Position numbers and translations under genes: made by a program
Shown: positions 1 to 6,708 of the stretch, piece by piece
Layout: each line of letters begins with the position of its first letter
How positions within the stretch are numbered: the first letter of the stretch is position 1
Notes under the pieces: model-generated
Databases searched by the model: none
Seen by the model: the letters and a program-made list of their open reading frames with translations, nothing else
What the model was told of the DNA's origin: nothing
NCBI GenBank assembly: GCA_017861495.1
Contig: JAGFXW010000048.1
Span: 1-12,079, forward strand
Length of the DNA: 12,079 nucleotides
Direction of reading: 5' to 3'
DNA from: Bacillota bacterium
Lineage (GTDB): Bacteria > Bacillota_C > Negativicutes > CTSoil-072

Positions 1-1
1 C

Positions 2-220
2 GCTGCTGATGACTCCCTGCCAAAAATCACGGTCTGTTACAACGTAATCCGTCTCCGATACAGCTTCTCTACTATTCATGTCCGCAACCTCATCTTTCGC
101 TAAATATAGACTTGCTTCAAGCGGAGTTTCCTGTGCCTTCAAAAATAGAACTCCATCGAAATCGCCTGTCTCCTGTGGGTATGTATTCCCCAATATGGAG
201 TTACAATTCGCAGAATGATA
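2..220 (-). other. Unrecognised open frame running off the left edge (partial gene?)
   Basis: On the minus strand a frame is open from a stop codon just above 220 to the window edge, about 73 codons, with no stop. The translation is acidic and looks protein-like (for example GDFDGVLFLKAQETPLEAS, then TDYVVTDRDFWQG), but I recognise no family. The start is unclear. There is no ATG in the upper half; a TTG lies at 193 without a Shine-Dalgarno. The first ATG is at 79, preceded by GAGG with 8-nt spacing, which would leave only 26 visible residues and a leader of about 160 nt. A convincing promoter sits just upstream at 250-278. It could be the 5' end of a real gene, a gene with a lesion near its start, or a chance open frame. 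The opposite strand has stops in the two frames I followed. Confidence 0.3.
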
Positions 221-249
221 TCACCAAATTCTTCGTTTCGTTGTAAACA

Positions 250-278
250 ATTATAACATCGCCTCATTTTGCACACAA
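250..278 (-). promoter_or_regulatory. Sigma-A-type promoter firing towards position 1
   Basis: Read on the minus strand, TTGTGT (complement of 273-278) is followed by exactly 17 bp and a perfect TATAAT (complement of 250-255). Transcription would start near 243. It points away from the secreted repeat protein gene and into the partial open frame at the left edge. The surrounding 240-310 stretch is AT-rich and holds no gene. Confidence 0.55.
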
Positions 279-317
279 TCATAATATTGTATGCAAAACA
301 ATTTTACAGAATGTCAA

Positions 318-367
318 ACTGCACCTGTCGATATTCGCCAAACAATACGAATATCAACAAGTGCAGT
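318..367 (-). terminator. Long hairpin downstream of the secreted repeat gene, probable terminator
   Basis: Two 20-nt arms (318-337 and 348-367) are inverted repeats around a 10-nt loop. Two positions do not pair on the plus strand (C-A) but become G-U wobbles in a minus-strand transcript, so the fold is continuous only in RNA made in the direction of the genes. It lies 85 nt beyond the stop of the repeat protein gene and before the promoter at 250-278. The tail after the stem is only weakly U-rich (UUUGACAUUCU), so termination is likely but not certain. Confidence 0.5.
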
Positions 368-452
368 ATATTTAGAAAACAATCGCAAAATAAACCGGGT
401 TGTCTTAATGCAAATAAAAACAGGCAGAATGTGAAACCAATGAGTTGACGAA

Positions 453-1247
453 TTAATTGACACTGGCAGAAAATGCTCCTGCATCACTGAAAGTTACAGC
501 AGAGCCGGCAGGAAAAAGGGTTGTCGTTCCATCTACAGACAACAAGGTGACAGATTCCTTTACGGTACCAGAAACCACTTCACCGTTTTCTTGAAACTGG
601 ACCGGTTTTTTCGCACTAAATTTGAGGAAGCCGGCATTATCGCCTGCCGCCATCAGCTTACGCCATCCTGTCGGACGCAAAGATGTATCAGCATCCAACA
701 CCCCGGACAATATCGCACCCGATTCATAAAATACGAGAACCGTTTCCGCTTTAAACATTACATAACCATAGCGGTCTTTCACCACTTGTATTGTTGCTTT
801 ATCCTCGATTGTACCGGAAATTACATACCCCTTTTCGTTGAATGTTACAGGGGTTCCCCCTTTGTAGTTCAGATGTCCATAACTAGGAATAACTACATTG
901 TACGCTCTTTCAATGAAGGGAGGATAATAACGGTGAAACGACAATCCGATATCCGTCGTATACGCAGTCGAGTGATAGTAATCGCCGATTACCCGGTCCC
1001 AGCCGCATGGCCGGAGATAGGTATCGCTCATTAAAGTCCCCGTCACAACTTCTCCCAGTTCATTCAAGGTGACCGAAGTATTGTCCTTGAATTCAATACG
1101 ATCACCAACAGTCCATCCCTGGGGATATAATTTAGTATCCTTGGATAGTGTCCTTGTTTCAGCCGTAACGACATTCACGCTGAAGCCCATACAAAGGATG
1201 CCCAAAATCGCACATACCAGCAATCTGAGAAAAAAACCAGGAAGCAT
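453..1247 (-). CDS. Secreted protein with five degenerate repeats ending in VxFxExGxVxSGT
   Basis: A 264-residue protein of unknown function. Residues 1-29 look like a Sec signal peptide (hydrophobic core about 9-28, likely cleavage after VTA at 29); there is no lipobox, so it is probably released or wall-associated. The mature part has five imperfect repeats of variable length, each closing with a 14-residue beta-type motif: 59-72, 134-147, 171-184, 216-229 and 251-264 (consensus V-T-F-N-E-x-G-E-V-V-S-G-T-V). Three repeats also carry an L-R/Y-P-x-G-W motif (40-45, 78-83, 190-195). The second repeat has an insertion rich in Tyr and His (about 86-125). No catalytic motif is visible. The ATG at 1247 is supported by AAGGAG ten nt upstream. 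The long 5' gap suggests its own promoter, but I could not find a convincing one. MORN-like or wall-binding roles are guesses. Confidence 0.85.
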   Translation of the reverse strand: MLPGFFLRLLVCAILGILCMGFSVNVVTAETRTLSKDTKLYPQGWTVGDRIEFKDNTSVTLNELGEVVTGTLMSDTYLRPCGWDRVIGDYYHSTAYTTDIGLSFHRYYPPFIERAYNVVIPSYGHLNYKGGTPVTFNEKGYVISGTIEDKATIQVVKDRYGYVMFKAETVLVFYESGAILSGVLDADTSLRPTGWRKLMAAGDNAGFLKFSAKKPVQFQENGEVVSGTVKESVTLLSVDGTTTLFPAGSAVTFSDAGAFSASVN

Positions 1248-1468
1248 ACGTTTTCAACTCCTTACTGTAATGTTTCCGAATACCTCGCTCTCTTTTACGA
1301 TAACCGCCGGTAACATTTTTCATGATTATTCATCCTGTAATTCGTTTTTCAAACAACCGATCGTACAATCTACTTCGACAGCGCAAGGTTAGAACCTCCC
1401 ACAATGGGGATAATAAATATCTTGTCCAAAATAAAAAGTATATACGAAGCAGACGTTAAATTTGAAAT

Positions 1469-2542
1469 TTAATATTGCAGTACCATAGCGGCGATTTCAC
1501 GGATCTGGTTATGATATCGCTCCGGCAAATGCATATATCCGCAGTGAAGGGATTCAATATCCTGAAATAAGTCTTTCCTTATAAAATCTCGTTCCGCGGG
1601 AGTAATTACCCGGGAAATGCCAAGCCCGGCCAGTTCTTTCAGCATGTACTTTTCTTCCAGCCACTCAAACTGTGACGCCAGCAAATAGATCGGTTTTTCC
1701 GCAATCAATGCCTCAGACACTGTCGACCAACCACATTTGGTGATAACGCCGTCACAAGCCGCCAAGTAATTTTGCGTATCTAACGTATCGTCCGGAATCA
1801 AGGCCGCGTTCCCTGCTGCCGCCAAATCAATCCCCCGGGTGTATACATAATCGAATTCCTGTGGCAAAGATAGATTTTTCATGTTCAATGCTCCGCCGAT
1901 ACTTAGAAATAAAAGCAGACGGCCGGGGCGTTTATATTTTTTGCGAATTTCCAACGCTTTGTGCTGATCCTGAAACCGCGAAACCAATCCAACAGTCCGT
2001 CTATTGGAAATCGGTATTTCTTCTCCGGTTGACAGCGGATATTCGAAAAATACGGTTGCCTTTTGATACATCGTCTTCAAGGGTGCAACCCGGTTTGCCC
2101 CGACATATTCACGACAAAGTTCATACCAGGTAAAATTCGAAATTCCAACGGCCGGAATTCCCAATTCCGCCCCCACAAAAAACGCTTCTGGGACAATATC
2201 AGACAACACAAGCGAGTAATCACACTTCTTTACCGCCGCCAGTTCTCTCGCTGCGGCTTCTTCCAACCTATCCAGCCACGAATTCACGTTCCGGAGTGTT
2301 GCAGTGAAATCCACTTTACCGGTTTTAGCATTGGAAACCAGTTGAAAACCTATATCGAAAGGCTGAACCATAAGAGATGGAAACTGCCCTGCCAATGACT
2401 TAGCCCACAACATATGCTGCGAATGGCACTTCACCGTAATAGAAATGTCAGGCTGCTGCCGAAACAGCTCCTGTATTAATGCTATCGAACGCGTCAAATG
2501 TCCATAGCCAAAACCTGAAATATAAAAAACAATTTTCTTCAT
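1469..2542 (-). CDS. MurG-like GT-B glycosyltransferase
   Basis: A 357-residue protein with the layout of a two-domain GT-B glycosyltransferase of the MurG/GT28 type. The N-terminal nucleotide-fold strand runs into GYGHLTRS (12-19), the glycine/histidine loop typical of MurG and of the N-terminal domain of plant arabinokinase-like proteins. The C-terminal half holds SIGG (214-217) and ITKCGWSTVSEAL (267-279), the place where these enzymes bind the sugar-nucleotide donor. There is no signal peptide or membrane segment, so it is cytoplasmic. Donor and acceptor cannot be read from the sequence; no cell-wall or lipid genes surround it. It is not MurG itself, since its motifs differ and it lies outside any division/cell-wall cluster. 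Its ATG follows a purine-rich AAGGGAAGAG, and the promoter at 2568-2596 suggests single-gene transcription. No strong terminator is visible between it and the repeat gene. Confidence 0.82.
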   Translation of the reverse strand: MKKIVFYISGFGYGHLTRSIALIQELFRQQPDISITVKCHSQHMLWAKSLAGQFPSLMVQPFDIGFQLVSNAKTGKVDFTATLRNVNSWLDRLEEAAARELAAVKKCDYSLVLSDIVPEAFFVGAELGIPAVGISNFTWYELCREYVGANRVAPLKTMYQKATVFFEYPLSTGEEIPISNRRTVGLVSRFQDQHKALEIRKKYKRPGRLLLFLSIGGALNMKNLSLPQEFDYVYTRGIDLAAAGNAALIPDDTLDTQNYLAACDGVITKCGWSTVSEALIAEKPIYLLASQFEWLEEKYMLKELAGLGISRVITPAERDFIRKDLFQDIESLHCGYMHLPERYHNQIREIAAMVLQY

Positions 2543-2567
2543 CTCTTCCCTTTTACCTCCACCGCAT

Positions 2568-2596
2568 CTTATATTCTAACGTTGCCAACAATACAA
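2568..2596 (-). promoter_or_regulatory. Promoter of the glycosyltransferase gene
   Basis: On the minus strand, TTGTAT (complement of 2591-2596), a 17-bp spacer and TATAAG (complement of 2568-2573) match a housekeeping promoter well. Transcription would begin near 2561, giving a leader of about 19 nt that carries the purine-rich ribosome binding region. It lies just after the hairpin at 2614-2682, so terminator followed by promoter is the simplest reading of this gap. Confidence 0.55.
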
Positions 2597-2613
2597 TGTT
2601 TTCATAAAAAATT

Positions 2614-2682
2614 CGCCTAATCCATAAACTACACCTTCATTGGCTTTGATTACCAACAAATAATGTAGTCTATGCCTAGGCG
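2614..2682 (-). terminator. Terminator-like hairpin after the nitroreductase gene
   Basis: Arms 2614-2633 and 2664-2682 pair as a 6-bp outer stem (CGCCTA/TAGGCG), a small 3x2 internal loop and an 11-bp inner stem. One inner pair is A-C on the plus strand but G-U in minus-strand RNA. The roughly 30-nt loop can form a further TTGG/CCAA pairing. In the minus-strand transcript the stem is followed at once by AATTTTTT, a reasonable intrinsic-terminator tail. It sits 51 nt past the nitroreductase stop. Confidence 0.6.
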
Positions 2683-2733
2683 ACTTCTTGTATATTCAAT
2701 CATCCTCTTAATTGAAAAATAGCACTTCCAACC

Positions 2734-3546
2734 TTACTTGAACTCAATCTGGAGTGGGTTTCTGTCCACAAGTTTATTGTAGCGGTATTGGGGATAGCCG
2801 GCGATGATGGCGCCGCTAAACTCCCTGTCTTCCGGTAAACTCAACAGTTCCAGCAAAGGTTTGTAACCGGAAAATGCGCACATTTGCAAAAGCCCCGCCC
2901 AACAAGTTCCCAAACCCAGCGTTGGTGCGTACAACTCCACATAGGTCAAGGACGATTTTGCGTTGTCCCGCCCGTTTTCAAGGCCTTTCGGCGCAGTGGC
3001 GATGATCAGGCAAGGCGCGTTCCGCAAGACGGTGTCCGTCCCGCTGCCTTGAAACCGCTTTAAAACGCCCTCATACCGTTTGGCCCAATAAGAACCAGCC
3101 TGCGATTGCTCCTTCATCCAGTCATTGACCAAGTTGGTAATGCCCTGCAGAATTTGCGGATCTTCAACGATTACATAAGATATACTCTGAAAATTGCTGG
3201 CCGTAGGTGCGAACCGGGCAATATCCATCAGTTGCATCAATTTTTCTCTTGGCACCGGTTTCTTTTCATAATTGCGAATTGACCTTCTGCTGCGCAAAAA
3301 TTGGTAAGCCTTTTCGTTCTCTATGCCCATAGTATCTGTCAACGGAGTTTGCTGGGCCAACGGTGACCGCACATTATCCAGCGCTTCATGAGGACAGGAA
3401 ACAACACAATGCCCACAAGCAATACAGCTCTCAGGATCTACCGCCTCCGGCCATTCCGTCTTTAGTTGGATGATACCGATAGGACAAACTTTTCCACAAA
3501 TCCCGCATTTTATGCATTTTTCCTGGTTTACCTGGATCAGTTCCAT
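2734..3546 (-). CDS. Nitroreductase-family protein with N-terminal 2x[4Fe-4S] ferredoxin domain
   Basis: A 270-residue fusion. The first 60 residues are a bacterial ferredoxin domain with two CxxCxxCxxxCP motifs (Cys 11, 14, 17, 21 and 41, 44, 47, 51). From about 80 onward is an FMN-dependent nitroreductase domain, with RSRRSIRNY (85-93) and APTASNFQ (113-120) at the flavin phosphate site and the family's usual GLGTCWAG region (211-218). Such enzymes are expected to pass electrons from ferredoxin to FMN and reduce an organic acceptor; the substrate cannot be told. It is cytoplasmic. The ATG at 3546 is preferred because GAGGAG lies eight nt upstream; the frame extends to GTG 3555 and ATG 3552, but those sit too close to that site. 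It follows the 99-residue hypothetical gene by 79 nt with no clear promoter between, so the two may be co-transcribed. Confidence 0.9.
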   Translation of the reverse strand: MELIQVNQEKCIKCGICGKVCPIGIIQLKTEWPEAVDPESCIACGHCVVSCPHEALDNVRSPLAQQTPLTDTMGIENEKAYQFLRSRRSIRNYEKKPVPREKLMQLMDIARFAPTASNFQSISYVIVEDPQILQGITNLVNDWMKEQSQAGSYWAKRYEGVLKRFQGSGTDTVLRNAPCLIIATAPKGLENGRDNAKSSLTYVELYAPTLGLGTCWAGLLQMCAFSGYKPLLELLSLPEDREFSGAIIAGYPQYRYNKLVDRNPLQIEFK

Positions 3547-3625
3547 CTTCATCACTCCTCATCCTATTTGTCGCATGATTGTAATCTGATGAAAGCCAAT
3601 CTGCCAGTTGACATTCGGTCCGAAA

Positions 3626-3925
3626 TCACTCTTCATCTTCCTCATCTTCGGACTCTTCCATATCCTCTACTTTTGGATGTATAATCCCACTCAGCGCAAA
3701 ACCATCGCGGAGTCCGCATTGATACATCTCCCGTTCCGCTGCGTCAACCCATTTGACTGCAGCCATTCTCAGCTCTTTTGCCTGTTCCAGCGGCAAGGAT
3801 TCCAACAATGTTTTTACCTTTTCTTCAGCTTCAATAACCGTTTTGCCCTTGGCTCCTTCGCCGGTCCTTTTGTAGCGAACAAAAAGGTTTTCCAACAATG
3901 TTCTTTCATGATCCTTTGTGTTCAT
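3626..3925 (-). CDS. Small hypothetical protein with acidic C-terminal tail
   Basis: A 99-residue protein I cannot assign firmly. Residues 5-80 look fully helical and charged, with the segment EREMYQCGLRDGFALSG (64-80) resembling the end of small Firmicute DUF6809-type proteins; that resemblance is from memory and weak. The last 13 residues (87-99) are nearly all Asp and Glu. There is no signal peptide, membrane segment or catalytic motif. The ATG at 3925 is preferred to the TTG at 3943, since GGGAG sits eight nt upstream of the ATG. A TATAGT box and a 7-bp palindrome lie in its leader. It is followed by the ferredoxin-nitroreductase gene, but nothing shows they act together. Confidence 0.65.
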   Translation of the reverse strand: MNTKDHERTLLENLFVRYKRTGEGAKGKTVIEAEEKVKTLLESLPLEQAKELRMAAVKWVDAAEREMYQCGLRDGFALSGIIHPKVEDMEESEDEEDEE

Positions 3926-3955
3926 TTCCGCCACTCCCGACAATTTTTAAGCGCT

Positions 3956-3973
3956 CTCTTTCCCAAGAAAGAG
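3956..3973. promoter_or_regulatory. Short palindrome at the expected transcription start of the small hypothetical gene
   Basis: CTCTTTC (3956-3962) and GAAAGAG (3967-3973) form a perfect 7-bp inverted repeat around CCAA. It lies right after a TATAGT box (complement of 3975-3980), so it covers the expected start site of a minus-strand transcript. No U-run follows, which argues against a terminator; an operator or a 5' stabilising stem fits better. No good -35 box was found. Confidence 0.3.
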
Positions 3974-4043
3974 TACTATAATGAACATATTCAATAGACA
4001 GTAAACAGTTCCTGCAAATAAGTCTTAAAATTCAGTCAATTAT

Positions 4044-5126
4044 TCATTTTTCGATGATCTCAATCAATTCATAGTTTCGTGAACCCATGCCTATTTTTTC
4101 CGCATGTTCCAGTTGAATTGCGCTGTTTTTTTCCGGAAAAGCCAATTTTCCCAAGGTATTGCCGTACGCTGCAGCTGTTAAATCCTCCGTAGCCTGATCA
4201 ATGGCGACCGGGTCAACAGACGCCAATATACCCAAATCCGGAATGAATTTTTCATCAGGACATTTGACAAGACAATCGCAGTGCTGAGTCATATCGGTTA
4301 AAACGTTAAAATAAAAACATTTCCCTGGTTTGTCAATAACTGCTCCATAAGCATGTTCAGCCATGCTTTTTTGAAGATATCCCTGATCGGCACCAAAATC
4401 GTATTTCACCGCATCAAACCGACAGGTTGCTATGCATTCTCCGCAGCCAATACATTTTTCTGCTACAATACATGCTTTGCCGCTTTGTTCGGCAATCGCA
4501 TCGGCGGGACACCATTTACTGCACTTATGGCAATTGACGCACAACGCGGCGTCAATGACCGGCAATACAGCCGAGTGTTGCCGTCTTTTTCCCTTACGGC
4601 TTGCCAGTCCCATTCCAAGATTTTTAATACAGGCTGCCAAACCAGTGGAAATGCAACCCGTTGCGTGGGAAACCACAAAGAGAACATCCGCGCTTTTGAC
4701 TTCTTTTGCGATATTGACAGTCTGGTGCACTTCACCGGGAACGGCAACTTCGTATTCGGTATTGCCAAGAAGGCCGTCAGCCATAATAAATGGTACGCCA
4801 ACATTTTCAACACTGAAGCCTTGACGATACGCCTGCATAAGATGTTGAACAGCATTATGCCGTTCGCCTTTATATAAGGTGGACGTTTCCGTCAAAAAAG
4901 GTACTCCGCCGGTTATTTTAATTTTTTCTGCCAATTCCCGGATCAATTCCGGCTTAATCCGGGTCACATTGGTTCCTTCGCCAACATGCAATTTAATTGC
5001 AACAAAACCCTTATCATCAATAACTGTTCCGGCCGCTGCGGCATCATATAACCTACGCAAAGCGTACGCTTGCTGAACGGCAGATACATTATTGGCCAAT
5101 CTAAACAAGTAAACTTTTGCACTCAT
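4044..5126 (-). CDS. DUF362 Fe-S protein with two internal 4Fe-4S motifs
   Basis: A 360-residue member of the DUF362 / uncharacterised Fe-S centre family (COG2768 type). The N-terminal DUF362 domain contains the typical KLHVGEGTNVTRIKPE segment (45-60) and HATGCISTGLAACIKNLGMG (154-173). A ferredoxin insert follows, with Cys 196, 199, 202, 206 and 225, 228, 231, 235. The C-terminal part resumes DUF362 with CDCLVKCP (283-290) and ASVDPVAIDQA (302-312). The exact reaction is not known for the family; a cytoplasmic electron-transfer role is the usual assumption. The frame stays open to 5222, overlapping the upstream gene, but the ATG at 5126 has GGGGTG six nt before it and begins the conserved sequence, so I chose it. 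A TATAAT box (complement of 5172-5177) in the 82-nt gap suggests its own transcript, though no -35 box is clear. Confidence 0.88.
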   Translation of the reverse strand: MSAKVYLFRLANNVSAVQQAYALRRLYDAAAAGTVIDDKGFVAIKLHVGEGTNVTRIKPELIRELAEKIKITGGVPFLTETSTLYKGERHNAVQHLMQAYRQGFSVENVGVPFIMADGLLGNTEYEVAVPGEVHQTVNIAKEVKSADVLFVVSHATGCISTGLAACIKNLGMGLASRKGKRRQHSAVLPVIDAALCVNCHKCSKWCPADAIAEQSGKACIVAEKCIGCGECIATCRFDAVKYDFGADQGYLQKSMAEHAYGAVIDKPGKCFYFNVLTDMTQHCDCLVKCPDEKFIPDLGILASVDPVAIDQATEDLTAAAYGNTLGKLAFPEKNSAIQLEHAEKIGMGSRNYELIEIIEK

Positions 5127-5171
5127 TGTTTCACCCCAATAATGATTACTGTTTCTTATGGTTGCTACTTG

Positions 5172-5177
5172 ATTATA
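5172..5177 (-). promoter_or_regulatory. Candidate -10 box for the DUF362 gene
   Basis: A perfect TATAAT on the minus strand lies 46 nt upstream of the chosen ATG, giving a leader of about 39 nt. No TTGACA-like hexamer sits 16-18 bp further up and there is no extended -10, so it may need an activator or be a chance match in AT-rich sequence. Confidence 0.35.
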
Positions 5178-5208
5178 CCCTAATCTTGTCCGATAAATCC
5201 GCGAAATA

Positions 5209-6375
5209 TTATATATAATCACACATTCGCCGGACTACCGTTTCGCTATACCCAAAACCAAAGACTTCTGTCTTTGTCTTCTTTCCACCGGTAATGTTCA
5301 CTATTTCCTGCAGAACCTGTTCACCCATTTCCGCCATTGTCTTATCTCCCTCAAGAACGGCGCTGAAATCCATGTCCATATTATCATTCATTTTACGAAA
5401 CAAATCATGGTTCGCCGTCACCTTAAGTACCGGGACGATCGGGTTGCCGATCGGATTTCCCCTGCCGGTAGTAAATACGATCAACTGGCAACCTGCGGCT
5501 ACTTTCGCCGTCACGGACAACATATCGTAGCCGGGAGTATCCATATAAATCAGCCCTTTTTTGCTTGGGCGGTGGGCACATTCAACAACCTCCATAACAG
5601 GCTTGGTGCCGCCTTTATGAATACAGCCCAGCGACTTTTCTTCGAGCGTTGTAATCCCGCCTGCCTTGTTACCCGGTGAAGGCTGCCCCGACCGTACACT
5701 CTGGTTCACCTTCCGCAAATCCTCTTCCAGTTTGACGCAGATATCCAATATTTTTTGCTGCACTTCCGGTGTTGCCCCCCGCCGGGCAAGGATGTGTTCC
5801 GCACCGATAATTTCCGGCGTCTCGCTGAACATCGTCGTTCCGCCCAGATCTACCAACCGGTCGCTCACACAACCCATAACCGGGTTTGCAATCAAGCCGG
5901 AAGTTGCATCCGATCCGCCGCACTCGATCCCCAGCATAAGTTCCGTCATAGGAAACTTCTCTTGCCTGCATGCCGAGGCCGCAACAACCATTTCCTGCGC
6001 CAGTTTGAGTGCTTTGCTGATTGTGTTCACCGTACCGCCTTCATCTTGTATCACTAGGGACTGCAGCGGTTTATTGGTTTTTGCCCGGATGATCTCGGCC
6101 ATGTCGCCGACACAATTCGGTTCACAACCCAAACCGACTAAAATAGTCCCATACACGTTAGGATTGGCAGCTAACCCCGCTAAGACATCCTGGGTTAGTT
6201 TTTTATTCCCTTCCACTTCGCCGCAGCCGCCTTGATTCACGAAACTCACTGCTCCATTGACTAATCCGGCGATAATACGGCAGGTCTCATTTGCACAACC
6301 AACAGTAGGCAATATCAGAACATGGTTGCGAATGCCGATCAAGCCATCCGGCCTTCGATATCCATAAAAATTCAC
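5209..6375 (-). CDS. UxaA-family lyase, large subunit (altronate dehydratase / sulfolactate sulfo-lyase type)
   Basis: A 388-residue catalytic subunit of the UxaA/GarD superfamily, which removes water (altronate, galactarate) or sulfite (sulfolactate) from hydroxy-acids. Family landmarks: GYRRPDGLIGIRN (5-17), GLGCEPNC (81-88), ECGGSDATSG (151-160), NPVMGCVSD (164-172), ETPEIIGAEHILARR (185-199), PGNKAGGITTLEEKSLGC (234-251), and TTGRGNPIGNPIVPV (302-316). Length matches stand-alone large subunits (SuyB or split UxaA), which need the separate small SAF-domain protein encoded just upstream. The start is GTG at 6375. Its Shine-Dalgarno, AGGAGGGG, overlaps the TAG stop of the small-subunit gene 12 nt away, which suggests translational coupling and equal production. 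Which substrate it uses cannot be read from the sequence: no sugar-acid or sulfonate transporter or regulator is in view. Confidence 0.88.
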   Translation of the reverse strand: MNFYGYRRPDGLIGIRNHVLILPTVGCANETCRIIAGLVNGAVSFVNQGGCGEVEGNKKLTQDVLAGLAANPNVYGTILVGLGCEPNCVGDMAEIIRAKTNKPLQSLVIQDEGGTVNTISKALKLAQEMVVAASACRQEKFPMTELMLGIECGGSDATSGLIANPVMGCVSDRLVDLGGTTMFSETPEIIGAEHILARRGATPEVQQKILDICVKLEEDLRKVNQSVRSGQPSPGNKAGGITTLEEKSLGCIHKGGTKPVMEVVECAHRPSKKGLIYMDTPGYDMLSVTAKVAAGCQLIVFTTGRGNPIGNPIVPVLKVTANHDLFRKMNDNMDMDFSAVLEGDKTMAEMGEQVLQEIVNITGGKKTKTEVFGFGYSETVVRRMCDYI

Positions 6376-6387
6376 GATCGACCCCTC

Positions 6388-6684
6388 CTAGTTTTCAAGT
6401 GTACCGGAAATCGGGCTGGCAATATTGTGTTCATGCACATAACTCCCCTTGCAAATATCTTGCGTAGCCACACCGATCACTTCACCATATTTATGAACAT
6501 ATTCATTTTTGGCTATATCCCTGACGGCAAACTTATGGAATTTAGGGATCGCTTCGGTGATGTCGACTCTGACTTTTTCGTCATTTTTTAGATATTTGCC
6601 GATATCGCCCTTGTTCAACTCGACGATGGACGTAGCAACATCATCAGCCGCGCTGATTAAAATAGCATTAATTTTTTCTTCCAT
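6388..6684 (-). CDS. UxaA-family lyase, small subunit (SAF domain)
   Basis: A 98-residue SAF-domain protein, the small partner of split UxaA/SuyAB-type enzymes. Conserved family residues are visible: PKFHKFAVRDIA (47-58), VHKYGEVIG (63-71) and GSYVHEHN (80-87), including the histidines thought to help bind the metal or substrate. It is soluble and is expected to form a complex with the large subunit made from the next gene. The frame extends up to 6726, but ATG 6684 is preferred: it has AAGGGGTG just upstream and is where the family homology begins. A 12-bp hairpin lies immediately before this ribosome binding site (6709-6738). Confidence 0.85.
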   Translation of the reverse strand: MEEKINAILISAADDVATSIVELNKGDIGKYLKNDEKVRVDITEAIPKFHKFAVRDIAKNEYVHKYGEVIGVATQDICKGSYVHEHNIASPISGTLEN

Positions 6685-6708
6685 ATTTTCACCCCTTTTA
6701 ACAAGAAG

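Noticed and set aside
80..243. Fluoride- or c-di-GMP-riboswitch-like words (GATGGAGTTC, GGCACAGGAAAC) on the minus strand
   Set aside because: Only short fragments match. The remaining conserved blocks and paired stems of either class are absent.
1159..1323. Possible 54-residue basic leader peptide on the minus strand, overlapping the start of the secreted protein gene
   Set aside because: Only a weak AGGA precedes its ATG and half of it lies out of frame inside the signal-peptide gene. It has no feature of a known leader peptide.
1380..1400. AGGTT-AG-AACCT palindrome upstream of the secreted protein gene
   Set aside because: Only five paired bases, no linked promoter boxes, and no match to an operator I know well enough to name.
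4353..4877. 174-codon and 130-codon plus-strand frames and a 130-codon minus-strand frame in another phase
   Set aside because: All lie inside the DUF362 gene, which shows conserved cysteine motifs in its own frame. None has a family signature.
5666..6235. 189-codon plus-strand open frame
   Set aside because: It is antisense to the UxaA large subunit, whose motifs are unmistakable over the same stretch. The frame is Ser/Pro-rich and looks like a mirror of the real gene.
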